This document shows positions 1-11,202 of a stretch of DNA of 30,183 nucleotides, one piece after another. The notes beneath the pieces are model-generated. The model saw nothing but the letters and a program-made list of their open reading frames with translations. It did no database searches and was not told the origin of the DNA. Each line of letters begins with the position of its first letter. Positions within the stretch are counted from its first letter, which is position 1. The DNA lies in assembly GCA_903813345.2 (NCBI GenBank), contig CAIIXF020000096.1, positions 1 to 30,183 of the forward strand, in the 5' to 3' direction. A program made the position numbers and the translations under genes. The stretch is from Owenia fusiformis. Its lineage: Eukaryota > Annelida > Polychaeta > Sabellida > Oweniidae.

Positions 1-309
1 AAATAGTTCAGAAGACACAGAATCGTCGATTTAATACCTCACTTAAGTTACATAAACAGAACTCCGAAAAACGGTTAAGATCTGTATTTCTAACCCATTC
101 CATTTACGTAACTTATGTGAGGTATTAAATCAACGATTCTGTGGTCTTCTGAACTATTTGGTCGCTAACATGTACATTTTCTTAAATAAATGATACACAT
201 GTTTGTGATAAAAAATGTCATGAGAATTCCGCCCACAACGCATGAAATAAGGAAAAAAGAAAAATCGTACCTTCGAGGTTGCGACATTTTGTTACCGAAA
301 CGGTTCGTT
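1..309. repeat. Foldback (palindromic) repeat, copy 1, cut by the window edge
   Basis: Bases 1-56 and 110-160 are near-perfect reverse complements: the left arm opens AAATAGTTCAGAAGAC and the right arm closes with GTCTTCTGAACTATTTG. About 53 bp separate them. A related copy lies at 15285-15670, and the similarity continues past the right arm, through the segment containing GAAATAAGG and ATCGTACCTTCGA, to about position 300. In the second copy an outer pair of arms is also visible, so this copy is probably truncated on the left by the window start. No coding potential is seen. It is probably a non-autonomous MITE or foldback element; its class cannot be told from the sequence. Confidence 0.8.
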
Positions 310-340
310 AAGACTCCAGATTGATTTGACCTAGATAGAT

Positions 341-540
341 CAGTAAAGAGCTAGTAAGTAACTGAGTAAATAGCTGAGTTAGTACCTTAGTATTAGTTGA
401 GTAAGTAACTGAGTAAAAAGCTGAGTAGGTAGCTGAGTAAGTACCTGAGTTAGTAGCTGAATAAGCAGTAAGTAACTAATTAAGTAATTGAGTAAGTAGT
501 CAAATAAGAAGTTGAGTAGGTAGGGAGGTAGAGTAGGGTA
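341..540 (+). repeat. Degenerate 12-bp microsatellite (TGAGTAAGTAGC type)
   Basis: The stretch is built of imperfect iterations of TGAGTAAGTAGC and variants such as TGAGTAAGTAAC and TGAGTTAGTACC. An equivalent block follows the same head sequence in copy B, so the microsatellite is an intrinsic part of the element and did not arise independently at two sites. Confidence 0.85.
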
Positions 541-708
541 TGTAGGAATTTTTGAAAGTATATTTGATCAATTTGCATCGTGGATACTGGCAAGTGCGAA
601 TTTCAAATTCTAAAAGGCGTAGAATCTGAACCGGGGGTCGAATTGCAATGTCAATTTCAGATTCGGATTCCTGAGGAAATTCTACCCCTAATTCTTAACT
701 CATACATT

Positions 709-1435
709 AAAGGAGTGGTATCGATATGGAGAACTTTTTGAACACACGTTTCTTCTAAACTAGTCATTAAAAAAATTTGACACATCGTCAATTTAATGGC
801 CATCTTTTGAATGGTAACAATATAATTTGAAAAATATATATATACTTTCATCTATATTGTTTTAGAAAACACATCAAACACTTGTTTTGTTCTTGGTATC
901 ATGTTTCCAGAGTGAAATGAAACATCTTTCCGAACCTCATTGGAACAAAATGACATTAACACAACATGTTTAGGTCTCTCAATATTGTAATTGTACAAAG
1001 GAAATTTTGGTTGCTTTTAAAAAAGTATCATGTTAATGAAATAAAAGGTTTATCTTGATTTTTATCTATTTTTGGGGGATTTTGTTTTAAGTTTTTGAAT
1101 ACTTTTTTAAAATCAACCAAAAATTCCTTTGTATAACTATAATATTAAGAAGTCTAAAAACATGTTGTATATGCTATTTCGTTCCAACAAAGTTCGGAAA
1201 GACATTTTATTTCATTCCCAAGAATTGGTAGAACGGAGCAAAAACAATTGCACTAAAAAAAAAAAATGTTAACAAAAACAGTTATATAAAATATTTCTAA
1301 ATAATTTTCGCATTAAATTGTTGTCAATCAGTCAACATTACATAAAATACCGTGTTTTTTACAGAATGTTTTCAATGATTGGTGTAAGAGAAAAACATTG
1401 TTGAATTCAGTTCTCCATATCGATACCACTCCTTT
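709..1435. mobile_element. Nested foldback MITE of ~0.72 kb inside copy A
   Basis: Bases 709-735 (starting AAAGGAGTGGTATCGATATG) are the exact reverse complement of 1409-1435 (ending CATATCGATACCACTCCTTT). Further in, bases ~900-1030 pair with ~1090-1220, so most of the element folds on itself. Outside it, the left flank (CATACATTAAA) and right flank (TTTGGAGAA) join to restore the uninterrupted ~475-bp repeat seen in the other units. This shows a clean insertion, without an obvious target-site duplication. No open frame is present, so it must be non-autonomous. Confidence 0.85.
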
Positions 1436-1749
1436 GGAGAATTTTTATTTTGACCTACATTTCGGACACCATATCTCAATAGTGGATCAAAATACTTTCT
1501 GACGGCAAAAGGCTAACACTATAAGCATACTCTTTGCTATCTGTATACCAAATTTCGAAGAATATCATTAAAGTGTAGTGTCAGAATCGCAAAAATAAGG
1601 AAGAACTATAAATTTGACCTAGATTTTGACCTAGGTCTTTCAGTGTCCAACATTTGAAGCAGTGTAGATTCTTGAGGTCCACTTTTGCTGAAGGCTTTCA
1701 TTATGTTGGCTGCATCTAGTCTGAATCACGTGTTTTTAAAATTCATATT

Positions 1750-4440
1750 TTTCCAGCCCCATTGACTTAACATGGGGCACCAAATTTATCGATTTTTGAG
1801 CTTTCAAAACACCATAACTTCCTAACCGGAAGTCGGATCGGAATTTGGTTTGCAGATTCGAATTCCTGATAGAATTCTACCCCTTATTCATAACTCATAC
1901 GTTAAATTTGAAGAATTTATTATTTTGACCTACTTTTGGGACACCATATCTCAAAATTGGGTCAAAATACTTTCTGACGGCAAAAGGCTAACACTATTAG
2001 CGCACTCTTGGCTACATGTATACACAATTTCGAAGAATATAAATCAAGTGTAGTGTCAGAATCGCAAAAATAAGGAAAAACTTTGAATTTGACCTAGATT
2101 TTGACCTAGGCATTTTTGTGTCCAAATTTTTAAGCTAGATGGCTTTTGAGGTCCCTTTCTTTTAAAAGCTTCCATTATATTTAGCTGAGCTCAGTCCATA
2201 TTTCGTATTTTTCACTTCAAAAAATTCTTTTTTTCCCATTGACTTAACATGGGCACCAAATTTAGCGATTTTTGAGCTTTCAAAACGCCATAACTTCCGT
2301 ACAAGAAGTCGGATCGAAATTTGGTTTGCAGATTCGGATTCCTGAGATCACTCTTCACTTATTTCATAACTCACATGTTGAATTTGGAGAACTTTTTGTT
2401 CTGACCTACTTTCCGGACGCCATATCTCATAATCGGTACGAGTAATCAAAAATCTGATGGCATAGCTTTGAAAGAGCTGTTTCTAAGCTACATGATGGAA
2501 AAAAGACAAAGTTGTTTCAATAAATAACAACGAAGATAATTGAAAGAATGTTGAAAATGCAAGGTTGACCTACTTCTTGACCTTTGACCTAGATAAAAAT
2601 TTGACCTTATTTCCCACTCCAGATTTAAAACTTTTTTTAAGCTGAGTCATCCAAAATACTGTAAGCTGAGCCATTCATAATAAACTGAGTCATCTAGAAT
2701 ACAGACATTTAGACAACTCTTAAGTAGCTTATCTTCGTCTTCATTGGCTTAACATGGGGATATCATAATATCGACTTTTCGAGACTTCAAACAGCTATAA
2801 CTATCTAACCAGAATTTGGGTCGAAATTTGGTTTGCAGATTCGAATTTCTGAGAAAATTCTACGTTTGTGTCATAACTCATACATTAAATTTTGAGAACT
2901 TTTTATGTTGACCTACTTTCCGGACGCCATTCCTCAAAATCGGTAAGAGTAATCAAAAAAGACAGTTACAATAATGAAAGGACTGTCTTTAAGCTACATG
3001 ATGAAAAAAAGATAAAGGAATAACGACAATAGTGACAAAGATAATTGACATAACATGGGATATCAAAATACCAATTTTTTAATTTTTCAAAACGCCATTA
3101 CTTCCAAACTGGGTGTCGGATTGAAATTTGATTTGCAGATTCGAATTCGTGAGAAAATTCTACCCTTAATTCATAACTCATACGTTAAATTTGGAGAAAC
3201 TTTCATGTTGACCTACTTTTCGGACACTATATCTTAAAAGTGGGTCAAAATACTTTCTGACGGCAAAAGGCTAACACTATTAGCACATTCTTTGCTACCT
3301 GTATACAAAATTTTGAAGCAAATAATTAAAGTGTAGTGTCAGAATCGCAAAAATAAGTTAAAACTATAAATTTGACCTAGATTTTGACCTAGGCATTTTG
3401 GTGACCAAATTGTGAAGCTAGCTAGCTTTTGAGGTCCCTTTCTTTTATAGGCTTTCATTATGTGAAGCTGTACTCAGTCTTTATCTCGTATTTTACAATT
3501 AAAAAAATCTTTTTTCCCATTGCCAATACATGGGGCACCAAATTTAGCGATTTTTGAGCTTTCAAAACGACATAACTTCCAAACCAAAAGTCGGATTGAA
3601 ATTTGGTTTGCAGATTTGGATTCCTGAGAAAATTTTACCCTTAATTCATAACTCATACGTTAAATTTGGAGAACTTTTTAGTTTGACCTACTTTCCGGAC
3701 ACCATATCTCAAAGTGGGTCAAAATACTTTCTGACGGCAAAAGGCTAACACTATTAGCACACTCTTGGCTACATGTATACAAAATTTCAAAGAATATAAT
3801 TAATCTGTAGTGTCAGAATCGCAAAAATAAGGAAAAACTTTGAATTTGACCTAGATTTTGACCTAGGCATTTTGGTGTTCAAATTTTTATGAAAAGGAGG
3901 TCTTGTGGTCCCTTTCTTTTATGGGCTTCCATTATGTTTAGCTGTGCTTAGTCTATATCTCGTATTTTACACTTCAAAAAAATATTTTTTCCCATTGAAT
4001 TAACATGGGGCACCAAATTTAGCGATTTTTGAATTTTCAAAACGCCATAACTTCTGAACCGGATGTCAGATCGAAATTTGGTTTTCAGATTCGGAATCCT
4101 GAGAAAATTTCACATAATACTGATATCCTGGACATTGGATTCGGAGAAATCTTTTTTGGACCTCGTTTTCGGACACTGATATCTCGAAATCGGTTTGAGA
4201 TACCAGAAAAGCAAATCGACCCTAGGTTTTCTACTTTTTTATGAGGAACACAATGAAAAAAACCAGGATCAAAAATATTGAAGGACGACCGAGATAATGG
4301 GAAAAAGTGACAAAGTACTGGATTTGACCTAGTTCTTGACCTTTGACCTAGATAAAAATTTGACTTAATTTCCCATCATCCCAGATTCATTCCCTAGTTG
4401 GTCATGTAAGCAGCTTAAAGTAAGCTCTTCTAGTTGGCGA
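1750..4440 (+). repeat. Array of ~475-bp dispersed/tandem repeat units within copy A
   Basis: The landmark CATAACTTCC, or a variant of it, recurs near 1811, 2289, 2790, 3110, 3571 and 4046. Most spacings are 460-500 bp, with one short interval of about 320. Each unit contains, in order, a TTTGGTTTGCAGATT block, TAACTCATACGTTAAATTTG, a GTGTAGTGTCAGAATCGC block, paired TTGACCTAG motifs, and a CATGGGGCACCAAATTTAGC block before the next landmark. The units differ by many substitutions and small indels, so the array is not recent. Short open frames in several units (for example 1850-2053 and 3554-3748) are homologous to each other but broken by stops or single-base indels in sister units, and are not called as genes. 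Confidence 0.85.
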
Positions 4441-4531
4441 GAAATCTGGGAAGGAGGAAGAGGAAGAATAACTAGATTTGTGAAATTGAACAAGTTCAAT
4501 TTAAGACTCCAGATTTATTTTACCTAGATAG

Positions 4532-4766
4532 ATCAGTAAAGAGCTGAGTAAGTAACTGAGTAATTAGCTGAGTAAGTACCTTAGTAGTAGTTGAGTAAGT
4601 AGCTGAGTAAGTAACTGAGTAAAAAGCTGAGTAGGTAGCTGAGTAAGTAGCTGAGTAAGTACCTGAGTTAGTAGCTGAGTAAGTTGCTAAGTAAGTAATA
4701 ACTAATTAAGTAATTGAGTAAGTAGTCAAATAAGTAGCTGAGTAGGTAGAGAGGTAAAGTAGGGTA
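4532..4766 (+). repeat. Degenerate TGAGTAAGTAGC microsatellite of copy B
   Basis: This has the same iterated 12-bp theme and the same following sequence (GTAGGGTATG, then GGAATTTTTGAAA) as the block at 341-540. It is slightly longer than that block. Confidence 0.85.
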
Positions 4767-6566
4767 TGCAGGAATTTTTGAAAATATATTTGATCAATCT
4801 GCATCGTGAATTCTGGCAAGTGCGAATTTCAAACTTCAAAATGGCGTAGAATCTAAACCGGGGGTCGGATTGCAATTTTTGCTACAAGTATACAAAATTT
4901 CGGAGAATATCATTGAAGTGTAGTATCAGAATCGCAAAATAAGAAAAAACTATGAATTTGACCTAGATTTTTTAAACTAGGTATTTTGGTGTCCAAACTT
5001 TGAAGTAAAGTAGGTTTTGAGGTCCCATTCTTCTATGGGCTTTCATTATGTTTAGCTGTACTCATTCTATATCTCGTATTTTTACACTTCAAAAAATTAT
5101 TCGGTCCCATTGATTTAACATGGGGCACCAAATTTAGCGATTTTTGAGATCTCAAAACACCATAACTTCAGAACAAGTAGTCGGATCGAAATTTGGTTTG
5201 CAGATCTAGATTTCTGAGAAAATTCTACCCTTAATTCATAACTCATACGTTAAATTTGGAAAACTTTTTACTTTGGCCTACTTTTTGGACACCATATCTC
5301 AAAAGTGGGTCAAAATACTTTCTGACGGCAAAACGCTAACACTATAAGCATACTCTTTGCTACCTGTATACAAAATTTTAAATCAAATCATTTAAATATA
5401 GTGTCAGAATCGCAAAAATAAGGTAAAACTATAAATTTGACCTAGATTTTGACCTAGGCATTTTGGTGTCCACATTTTGGAGCTAAGTAGCCTTCGAGGT
5501 CCCCTTCTTTAATAGGCTTTCATTAAATTAAGCTGTACTCAGTCTATATCTTGTATTTTACACTTCAAAAAAATCTTTTTTCCCATTGCCATAACATGGG
5601 GCACCAAATTTAGCGATTTTTGAGCTATCAAAACGACATAAATTCCAAACCAAAAGCCGGATTGAAATTTGGTTTGCAGATTTGGATTCCTGAGAAAATT
5701 CTACCCTTAATTCATAACTCATACGTTAAATTTGGAGAACTTTTTAGTTTGACCTACTTTTCGGACACCATATCTCAAAAGTGGGTCAAAATACTTCCTG
5801 ACGGCAAAAGGCTAACACTATTAGCACACTCTTGGCTACATGTACACAAATTTTCGAAGAATATAATTAATCTGTAGTGTCAGAATCGCAAAAATAAGGA
5901 AAAACTTTGAATTTGACCTAGATTTTGACCTAGGCATTTTGGTGTCCAAATTTTTATGAAAAGAAGGTCTTGTGGTCCCTTTCTTTTATGGGCTTCCATT
6001 ATGTTTAGCTGTGCTTAGTCTATATCTCGTATTTTACACTTCAAAAAAATATTTTTTCCCATTGAATTAACATGGGGCACCAAATTTAGCGATTTTTGAA
6101 TTTTCAAAACGCGATAACTTCTGAACCGGAAGTCAGATCGAAATTTGGTTTTCAGATTCGGAATCCTGAGAAAATTTCCCATAAGACTGATATCCTGGAC
6201 ATTGGATTCGGTGAAATTTTTTTTGGACCTCGTTTTCGGACACTGATATCTCGAAATCGGTTTGAGATACCAAAAAACTAAATCGACCCTAGGTTTTCTA
6301 CTTTTTTATGAGGAACACAATGAAAAAAACCAGGATCAAATATATTGAAGGACGACCGAGATAATGGGAAAAAGTGACAAAGTACTGGATTTGACCTAGT
6401 TCTTGACCTTTGACCTAGATAAAAATTTGACCTAATTTCCCATCATCCCAGATACATTCCCTAGTTGATCATGTATGCAGCTTAAAGTAAGCTCTTCTAG
6501 TTGGTGAGAAATCTGGGAAGGAGGAAGAGGAAGAAAGAATAATAATAAGAAAACTGGCAAAAGCAA

Positions 6567-6813
6567 TAGACTCCAGATTTTCATCTGGAGTCTAATAATA
6601 ATAAAGAAAACTGGCAAAAGCAATAGACTTCAGATTTTCATCTGGAGTCTAATAAAGAAAACTGGCAAAAGCAATAGACTCCAGATTTTCATCTGGAGTC
6701 TAATAATAATAATAAAGAAAACTGACGAAAGCAATAGACTCCAGATTTTCATCTGGAGTCTAATAAAGAAAACTGGCAAAAGCAATAGACTCCAGATTTT
6801 CATCTGGAGTCTA
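6567..6813 (+). repeat. Five tandem hairpins at the element tail
   Basis: Hairpins lie at 6567-6594, 6624-6651, 6675-6702, 6735-6762 and 6786-6813. Each reads TAGACTCCAGAT, loop TTTC, ATCTGGAGTCTA. The second has CTTCAG in place of CTCCAG. The spacers are AATAAAGAAAACTGGCAAAAGCAA preceded by a variable number of AAT triplets, giving start-to-start distances of 57, 51, 60 and 51. The reversed copy at 22542 has only one hairpin, so the tail unit was amplified here. Confidence 0.9.
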
Positions 6814-8861
6814 ATTAAAGGAATTCTGGTCGAGAGAAATGAAAATATATTGCTATTGGGACGAGATCAAATGATTCTTACACTCCCCTCGATAAGTTTG
6901 GCAACCTTTGCTCCCCCATTGAACTACGTGTCAAAGTCTCTTTACTTTTGAATTTTTATTTACTTAACCTGCGGTGAAAATGCTTTTACTATTAATGGAA
7001 ACGTAATTTGACTTTATTTCCAATACCTCCAAATGTTCTCAATTGTTTTCCTTAATAGACAGGTTCCAATTTCAGAATATCTCAAGGGAAAGGGTTTTTG
7101 AGGCATTTTTTAGAAAAAGCAACAGACCTATTTCTTCTGGATCAGTTTTTCATGCTGATAAAGATATTAAAAGATGACAGCTCAACGGGGTGGTCACGAC
7201 ACTGAATTTTAGCGTTTTTACCCCCCTAGGAAAATATTCTAGGGGATACTATGAAACTAGTTCATAACTCAAAGGATATATAAACTATTGTTCTGAGTTC
7301 TACAGCATACATTGTTAGTACAGAGATGAATACTACCCTAAAGTTATAGGTTGATATCTTTGTTGGTTTCGGAAAAATACAATTAATTAGAAAAAAATAT
7401 GCAATTTTTGTCATTTTTTCTTGCTTATTTTATATTTGTAGCTTCAAGCAAAATATGATAACTTAAACAGCTCAAAGTAGTATTCTAACAACATTCCCAA
7501 GCTATGTGTGATATTGTAATACATCTATTATAGTGATGAAGTACTATTTTGTAATTTTAATATGACTTTATAGTGCCCTACCCCTGGTAAATAGAAGAAA
7601 GTTGGTGTGGTTTTCTTCTGGTTTTATAACATTTTATTGTCTTCTTAGTTGAAGATACAATCAATTCTGTCAGTTAACCATGAGAAGCTTTACAATGGTT
7701 AACTATTCCCATGAATAGAGGGTTGGGACCTCAAAAATACTGTTAAGTGGCATCCTTGGGCAACCCTCTTCAGAGCATTTTCCTTATACTCCGATAAAAT
7801 CTGCAGGGGATACTATAAGAAACCTATATATCTAAGATACTAATGAAGATACTGAATTCAAATTTTCAGGATTTGGTCCTGGTATGATAGGTAATCTGTA
7901 TGACAAAAATGACAAAAAGAAAAAACTCTGTTGCCATAGTAACAAGAATACGACACTATTTGTTTCCTAAGAAATGTGTTTTAAGAGGTTTTGTCATTCT
8001 CTTCATATTTTTGATTCTAAATATGTCTACAATGTGGGATGATTAAAATTATGGTAAAGTAATCTTTTCTATTGTTCTATTGTTCTCTAAAGCAGAAGTT
8101 GCTAGGGTGACACATAGATCATAGAAAAAATCCTGAGATGATCGCTCTATTTGTCAGGAAATTAAAATGGAAACTGAAAAATGAGTTTCTTCCTACTGAA
8201 TAGCAATTTGGTAGACCATGGCTGACACGCACAAGAGAAAACGTCTATCAGTTCTATGTCATTTTGTTGTTATTTTTATTTATTTATCGTGCTCTGGGAC
8301 TTAATGCCGAATCTTTTCCAACTGCAAAGGAAGGCAAGATTTTAATAATGAACATTCATATATCTCAACAAATATGGCCTAAGATTTGGACAATGATGAT
8401 GAAACTCTGAGGGAAAATTAGACGAAACATTAATGTGAGTGGTCCAAAAATAACACTTACATGTTTTGAAAAAGTTATGCTCTCGGGTGAATCAGTGCTC
8501 ATTTAAGGATAGTCTGAATCAGGTGAATTTTTTAACCTAATTGTACCCCTCCCCAAAACCCCCAAATTTTGACAATTGTCGAAAAGTGGCAAACAACAAT
8601 TAAACAAACATCATTAAAGTTCAATATGGCTATTTCGCTTCTATGTCATAAAGATGTGGTACGATCTCAGGTCAATCAATAAATTTCACAAGTGACACTC
8701 TATCTTATGAAGAAAATATTATCGTATTTGAAGACATGTCAAAAATTTGGTGGAAATAATTTTGTCATTCCTGATTTGACCTGGAAAGGTTCAGGTAAGT
8801 AATCACAAACAATTTCAGACAGTTATATCTTTGATTATGACTATTTTCTGACCATGAAGAC

Positions 8862-9252
8862 ATAGAGATTATCCTATATGAGGTTCAAGATATTGGGATT
8901 ATCCCGAGGCCAATATAATATATTTGCCCAAGGGCAAATCCCATACCAATCTTGGTCATCTGGTTCACATTGTTCAATCGTGGAAATATTTTAGAATATT
9001 CATGTCCAGTTTTGTTTTCTTGGCCATCAAACAGATCCCGATTGTCTGTGTTTCTCCATTGTCGTTTACAGTCATTACGCAAATGTTACAAATTATGAAC
9101 AAATATGCGAGCGGCGATTATGACGTAGCGGGCAGATATACTATATCTGCCCGCTTGGAGTGGGACGTAAAGCTATATCTGCCCGCTGATTAAAATATAA
9201 GTTTTAACAAACCGGCTTTATGTACCTGTAACACGTCCAAGTATGGGATAAA
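8862..9252 (+). repeat. Palindrome-rich repeat P, partial copy 1
   Basis: It shares its beginning (ATAGAGATTATCCTATATGAGG) and its end (CTGTAACACGTCCAAGTATGGG) with the two tandem copies at 11947-13036. It contains the inverted repeat CGGGCAGATATACTATATCT followed by GCCCG (about 9130-9154). It lacks the middle arm present in the other copies. The 89-codon frame 8924-9193 lies across this palindrome and is disrupted in the 12.3-kb copy, so it is not called as coding. Confidence 0.8.
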
Positions 9253-9439
9253 GGTATATATCCTCCTCATTCTGCCAAAAATGTTTTCTGACATTCTTAA
9301 TCCTCCTAATTGTGCCAGTCTCGGGTACAAAGATTAGGCATTTAAGTTTTAAAGACTTGTTCCTACTGCTAATAATTCAATTGTTTTTAAATGACATTTT
9401 TAATCTTGCTTATTAAGTTTGAAACAAACAGCAAGGGAT

Positions 9440-9775
9440 ATTAATTAGTGGTAGCATCACGTGTTCAGTTCTACAGGAGGTTAATCCAATTTTCTGAATG
9501 ATAATCTTATGAAATCCTAATTTGCTGATTATCAAATTAATTATTGGTTGCATAACATGTTGACCTCTACAGGAGGTTAATCCATTAAAATCTAGTTCCA
9601 CTGTTCCACTTAGCAGGTTAATTCTTCAATATGGGGTGTTCACTGTTCAAGTTTGGAGGTGTTCCACTTACAGAGGTTCAATTAACATTAAGTCAATGGG
9701 TTTTTAAAACGGGACTTTGAAAAGGCGTTCCACTTGGGAGGTGTTCCACTTAGCAGGTTCTACTGTACATTACTT
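9440..9775. repeat. Cluster of short GTTCCACTT / CAGGAGGTTAATCC repeats
   Basis: CTACAGGAGGTTAATCCA occurs twice, near 9471 and 9569. GTTCCACTTAGCAGGTT and variants recur near 9604, 9660, 9727 and 9741. The block ends in GGTTCTACTGTA. The recurring modules look like fragments of an old MITE family. There is no coding potential. Confidence 0.55.
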
Positions 9776-10621
9776 GTGCATGATGACCACCATAGTCTAG
9801 TTGCTCAAATGAAATCAATTGATGATTATGATGTTTAGACTTTATGTCAATGTCCAGACTGTATGCCAACCTCTCTAGTATGTGATTACACTAGATTTCA
9901 TTATGATACATGTACTAAATTGAAAACTTACATATAAAATATCTTAAGTCCTATATTCTAGTAATAAATGAATTAGAATGTCACCTAACATTTGATGATG
10001 GTATGAATTTATTGATTTGGTGTCTATCAATACATGTTTCTAACTTAATGCTGCAAAATGATAAAATTCACCACATCCACTTTCTTCAATTTTCCAGGGG
10101 TAGGGCACTATAAAGTCATATTAAAATTACAAAATAGTACTTCATCACTATAATAGATGTATTACAATACCACACATAGCTTGGAAATGTTTTTAGAATA
10201 CTACTATGAGCTGTTAAAGCTGTCATATTGTGCTTGAAGCTACAAATATAAAATTGGCAAGACAAAAATTGCGTATCTTTTTCCTGTTTTTTGTATTTTT
10301 CTGAGACCAATAAAGGTGTCAACCTATAACTTTAGGATAGTATTCATATTTGTACTAGCAATGTATGGTGTACAACTCAGAACAATAGCTCATATATCCT
10401 CTGAGTTATGAACTAGTTTCATAGTACCCCCTAGAATATTTTCCTAGGGGGGTAAAAATGCCAAAATTTAGTGTCGTGACCACCCCGTTGAGCTGTCATC
10501 TTTTAATATCTTTATCAGCATGAAAAACTGATCTAGTAAAAATAGGTCTGTTGCTTTTTCTAAAAAAATGCCTCAAAAACTTGAATTATTTGAATTGGAA
10601 CCTGTCTATAATTACAATAGG

Positions 10622-10896
10622 TTGAAAATTGATGATGAATTTTTGAAAATCGTCATTCCCATGTAACCCAAAGGGTTTGAATTGTTTGTACAATAAGTAT
10701 TTAGTTTACTTGATGAATACTAAAGCTGCAGACCTATTACTTTGTTGAACCTGAAGAAACGTATCAATTTTTTGTTAAATAAAGTTAGCAAATTCAATTA
10801 TCTTCTGCCATATGACTTGCGGCAAACCTACCATTTCTCATTAGTTAACATGGGAATGTCGATTTTCAAAAATTCATCAAATTTATCATCAATTTC
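10622..10896. mobile_element. Nested foldback element in the right arm of the 4.3-kb transposon
   Basis: The left edge (TTGAAAATTGATGATGAATT, then CATTCCCATG) and the right edge (CATGGGAATGTCGATTTTC, then ATCATCAATTTC) are reverse complements. The sequence either side of the insertion resumes the arm that is uninterrupted at 7030-7070. No open frame is present. Confidence 0.75.
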
Positions 10897-10910
10897 CGAT
10901 TGAGAAAATG

Positions 10911-11188
10911 TGGAGGTATTGGAAATAAAGTCAAATTACGTTTCCATTTATAGTAAAAGTATTTTCACCGCAGGTTAAGTAAATAAAAATTCAAAAGTAA
11001 AGGGGCTTTAACATGTAGTTCAATGGGGGAGCAAAGGTTGCCAAACTTATGGAGGTATTGGAAATAAAATCAAATTACGTTTCCATCAATAGTATAAGTA
11101 TTTTCATCGCAGGTTAAGTAAATAAAAATCAAAAGGTAAAGAGGCTTTAACACGTAGTTCAATGGGGGAGCAAAGGTTGCCAAACTTA
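10911..11188. repeat. 139-bp tandem duplication at the transposon right end
   Basis: The block beginning TGGAGGTATTGGAAATAAAG at 10911 is repeated from 11050 with few differences. The left arm has a single copy of this sequence. The duplication therefore arose within this end after the inverted repeat formed, or came with a secondary terminus. Confidence 0.85.
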
Positions 11189-11202
11189 TGGAGGGGAGTG
11201 TA

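Larger units (their letters stand above)
310..4478 (+). mobile_element. Composite repeat element, copy A (microsatellite head, ~475-bp internal repeats, truncated tail)
   Basis: The element opens with TAAGACTCCAGATT directly after the foldback repeat. It continues with a TGAGTAAG-type microsatellite, then serial ~475-bp repeats, and ends near 4478 in the same tail sequence (AAATCTGGGAAGGAGGAAG) that copy B carries at 6507-6530, but without the terminal hairpin. Copy B starts immediately afterwards, and a complete reversed copy lies at 22542-24315. Short shared motif at the head, hairpin at the tail, microsatellite and internal tandem repeats resemble Helitron-like non-autonomous elements, such as the pearl elements known from bivalves. 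That assignment is inference from architecture. No Rep/helicase coding sequence is present. Confidence 0.6.
4483..6813 (+). mobile_element. Composite repeat element, copy B (full length, iterated terminal hairpins)
   Basis: It begins with the perfect palindrome AAATTGAACAAGTTCAATTT (4483-4502) running into AAGACTCCAGATTTA. The same junction, reversed, ends the copy at 24315. The order is head, microsatellite (4532-4766), ~475-bp repeat units (landmarks near 5160, 5637 and 6113), purine-rich tail, then five hairpins (6567-6813). The AGACTCCAGAT motif thus occurs at the head and in the tail hairpins, as expected for Helitron-like elements with asymmetric terminal repeats. No transposition protein is encoded. 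Copies A and B in tandem could reflect insertion of one next to the other or unequal exchange. Confidence 0.65.
6881..11200. mobile_element. Non-autonomous DNA transposon with ~0.7-kb terminal inverted repeats
   Basis: The left end reads CACTCCCCTCGATAAGTTTG and the right end is its near reverse complement (CAAACTTATGGAGGGGAGTG). Both are flanked by TA (6879-6880 and 11201-11202), which fits a TA target duplication as in Tc1/mariner-type insertion. The left arm (6881-7590) pairs with the right arm (10093-11200). The right arm is longer because it carries a nested foldback element (~275 bp) and a 139-bp tandem duplication; subtracting these gives about 0.69 kb, matching the left arm. The interior holds other repeats but no transposase-like frame. 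The superfamily is uncertain, since the terminal bases do not match a family I can name. Confidence 0.75.

Noticed and set aside
1850-5877. Recurring open frames with similar peptides (IPEKILPLIHNSYVKFGEL type) in several ~475-bp units
   Set aside because: The frames are interrupted by stops (3235) or single-base deletions (near 3714) in sister units, have no proper common start and no domain. The similarity follows from the DNA repeat.
6567-6813. CRISPR-like array of palindromic repeats with spacers
   Set aside because: The spacers are nearly identical to each other, the host is a eukaryote, no cas genes are present, and the same hairpin ends another element copy.
8924-9193. 89-codon frame shared in part with 12783-13061
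   Set aside because: It lies across a palindrome of repeat P. The homologous segment at 12300 is shifted and hits a stop, so protein conservation is not supported.
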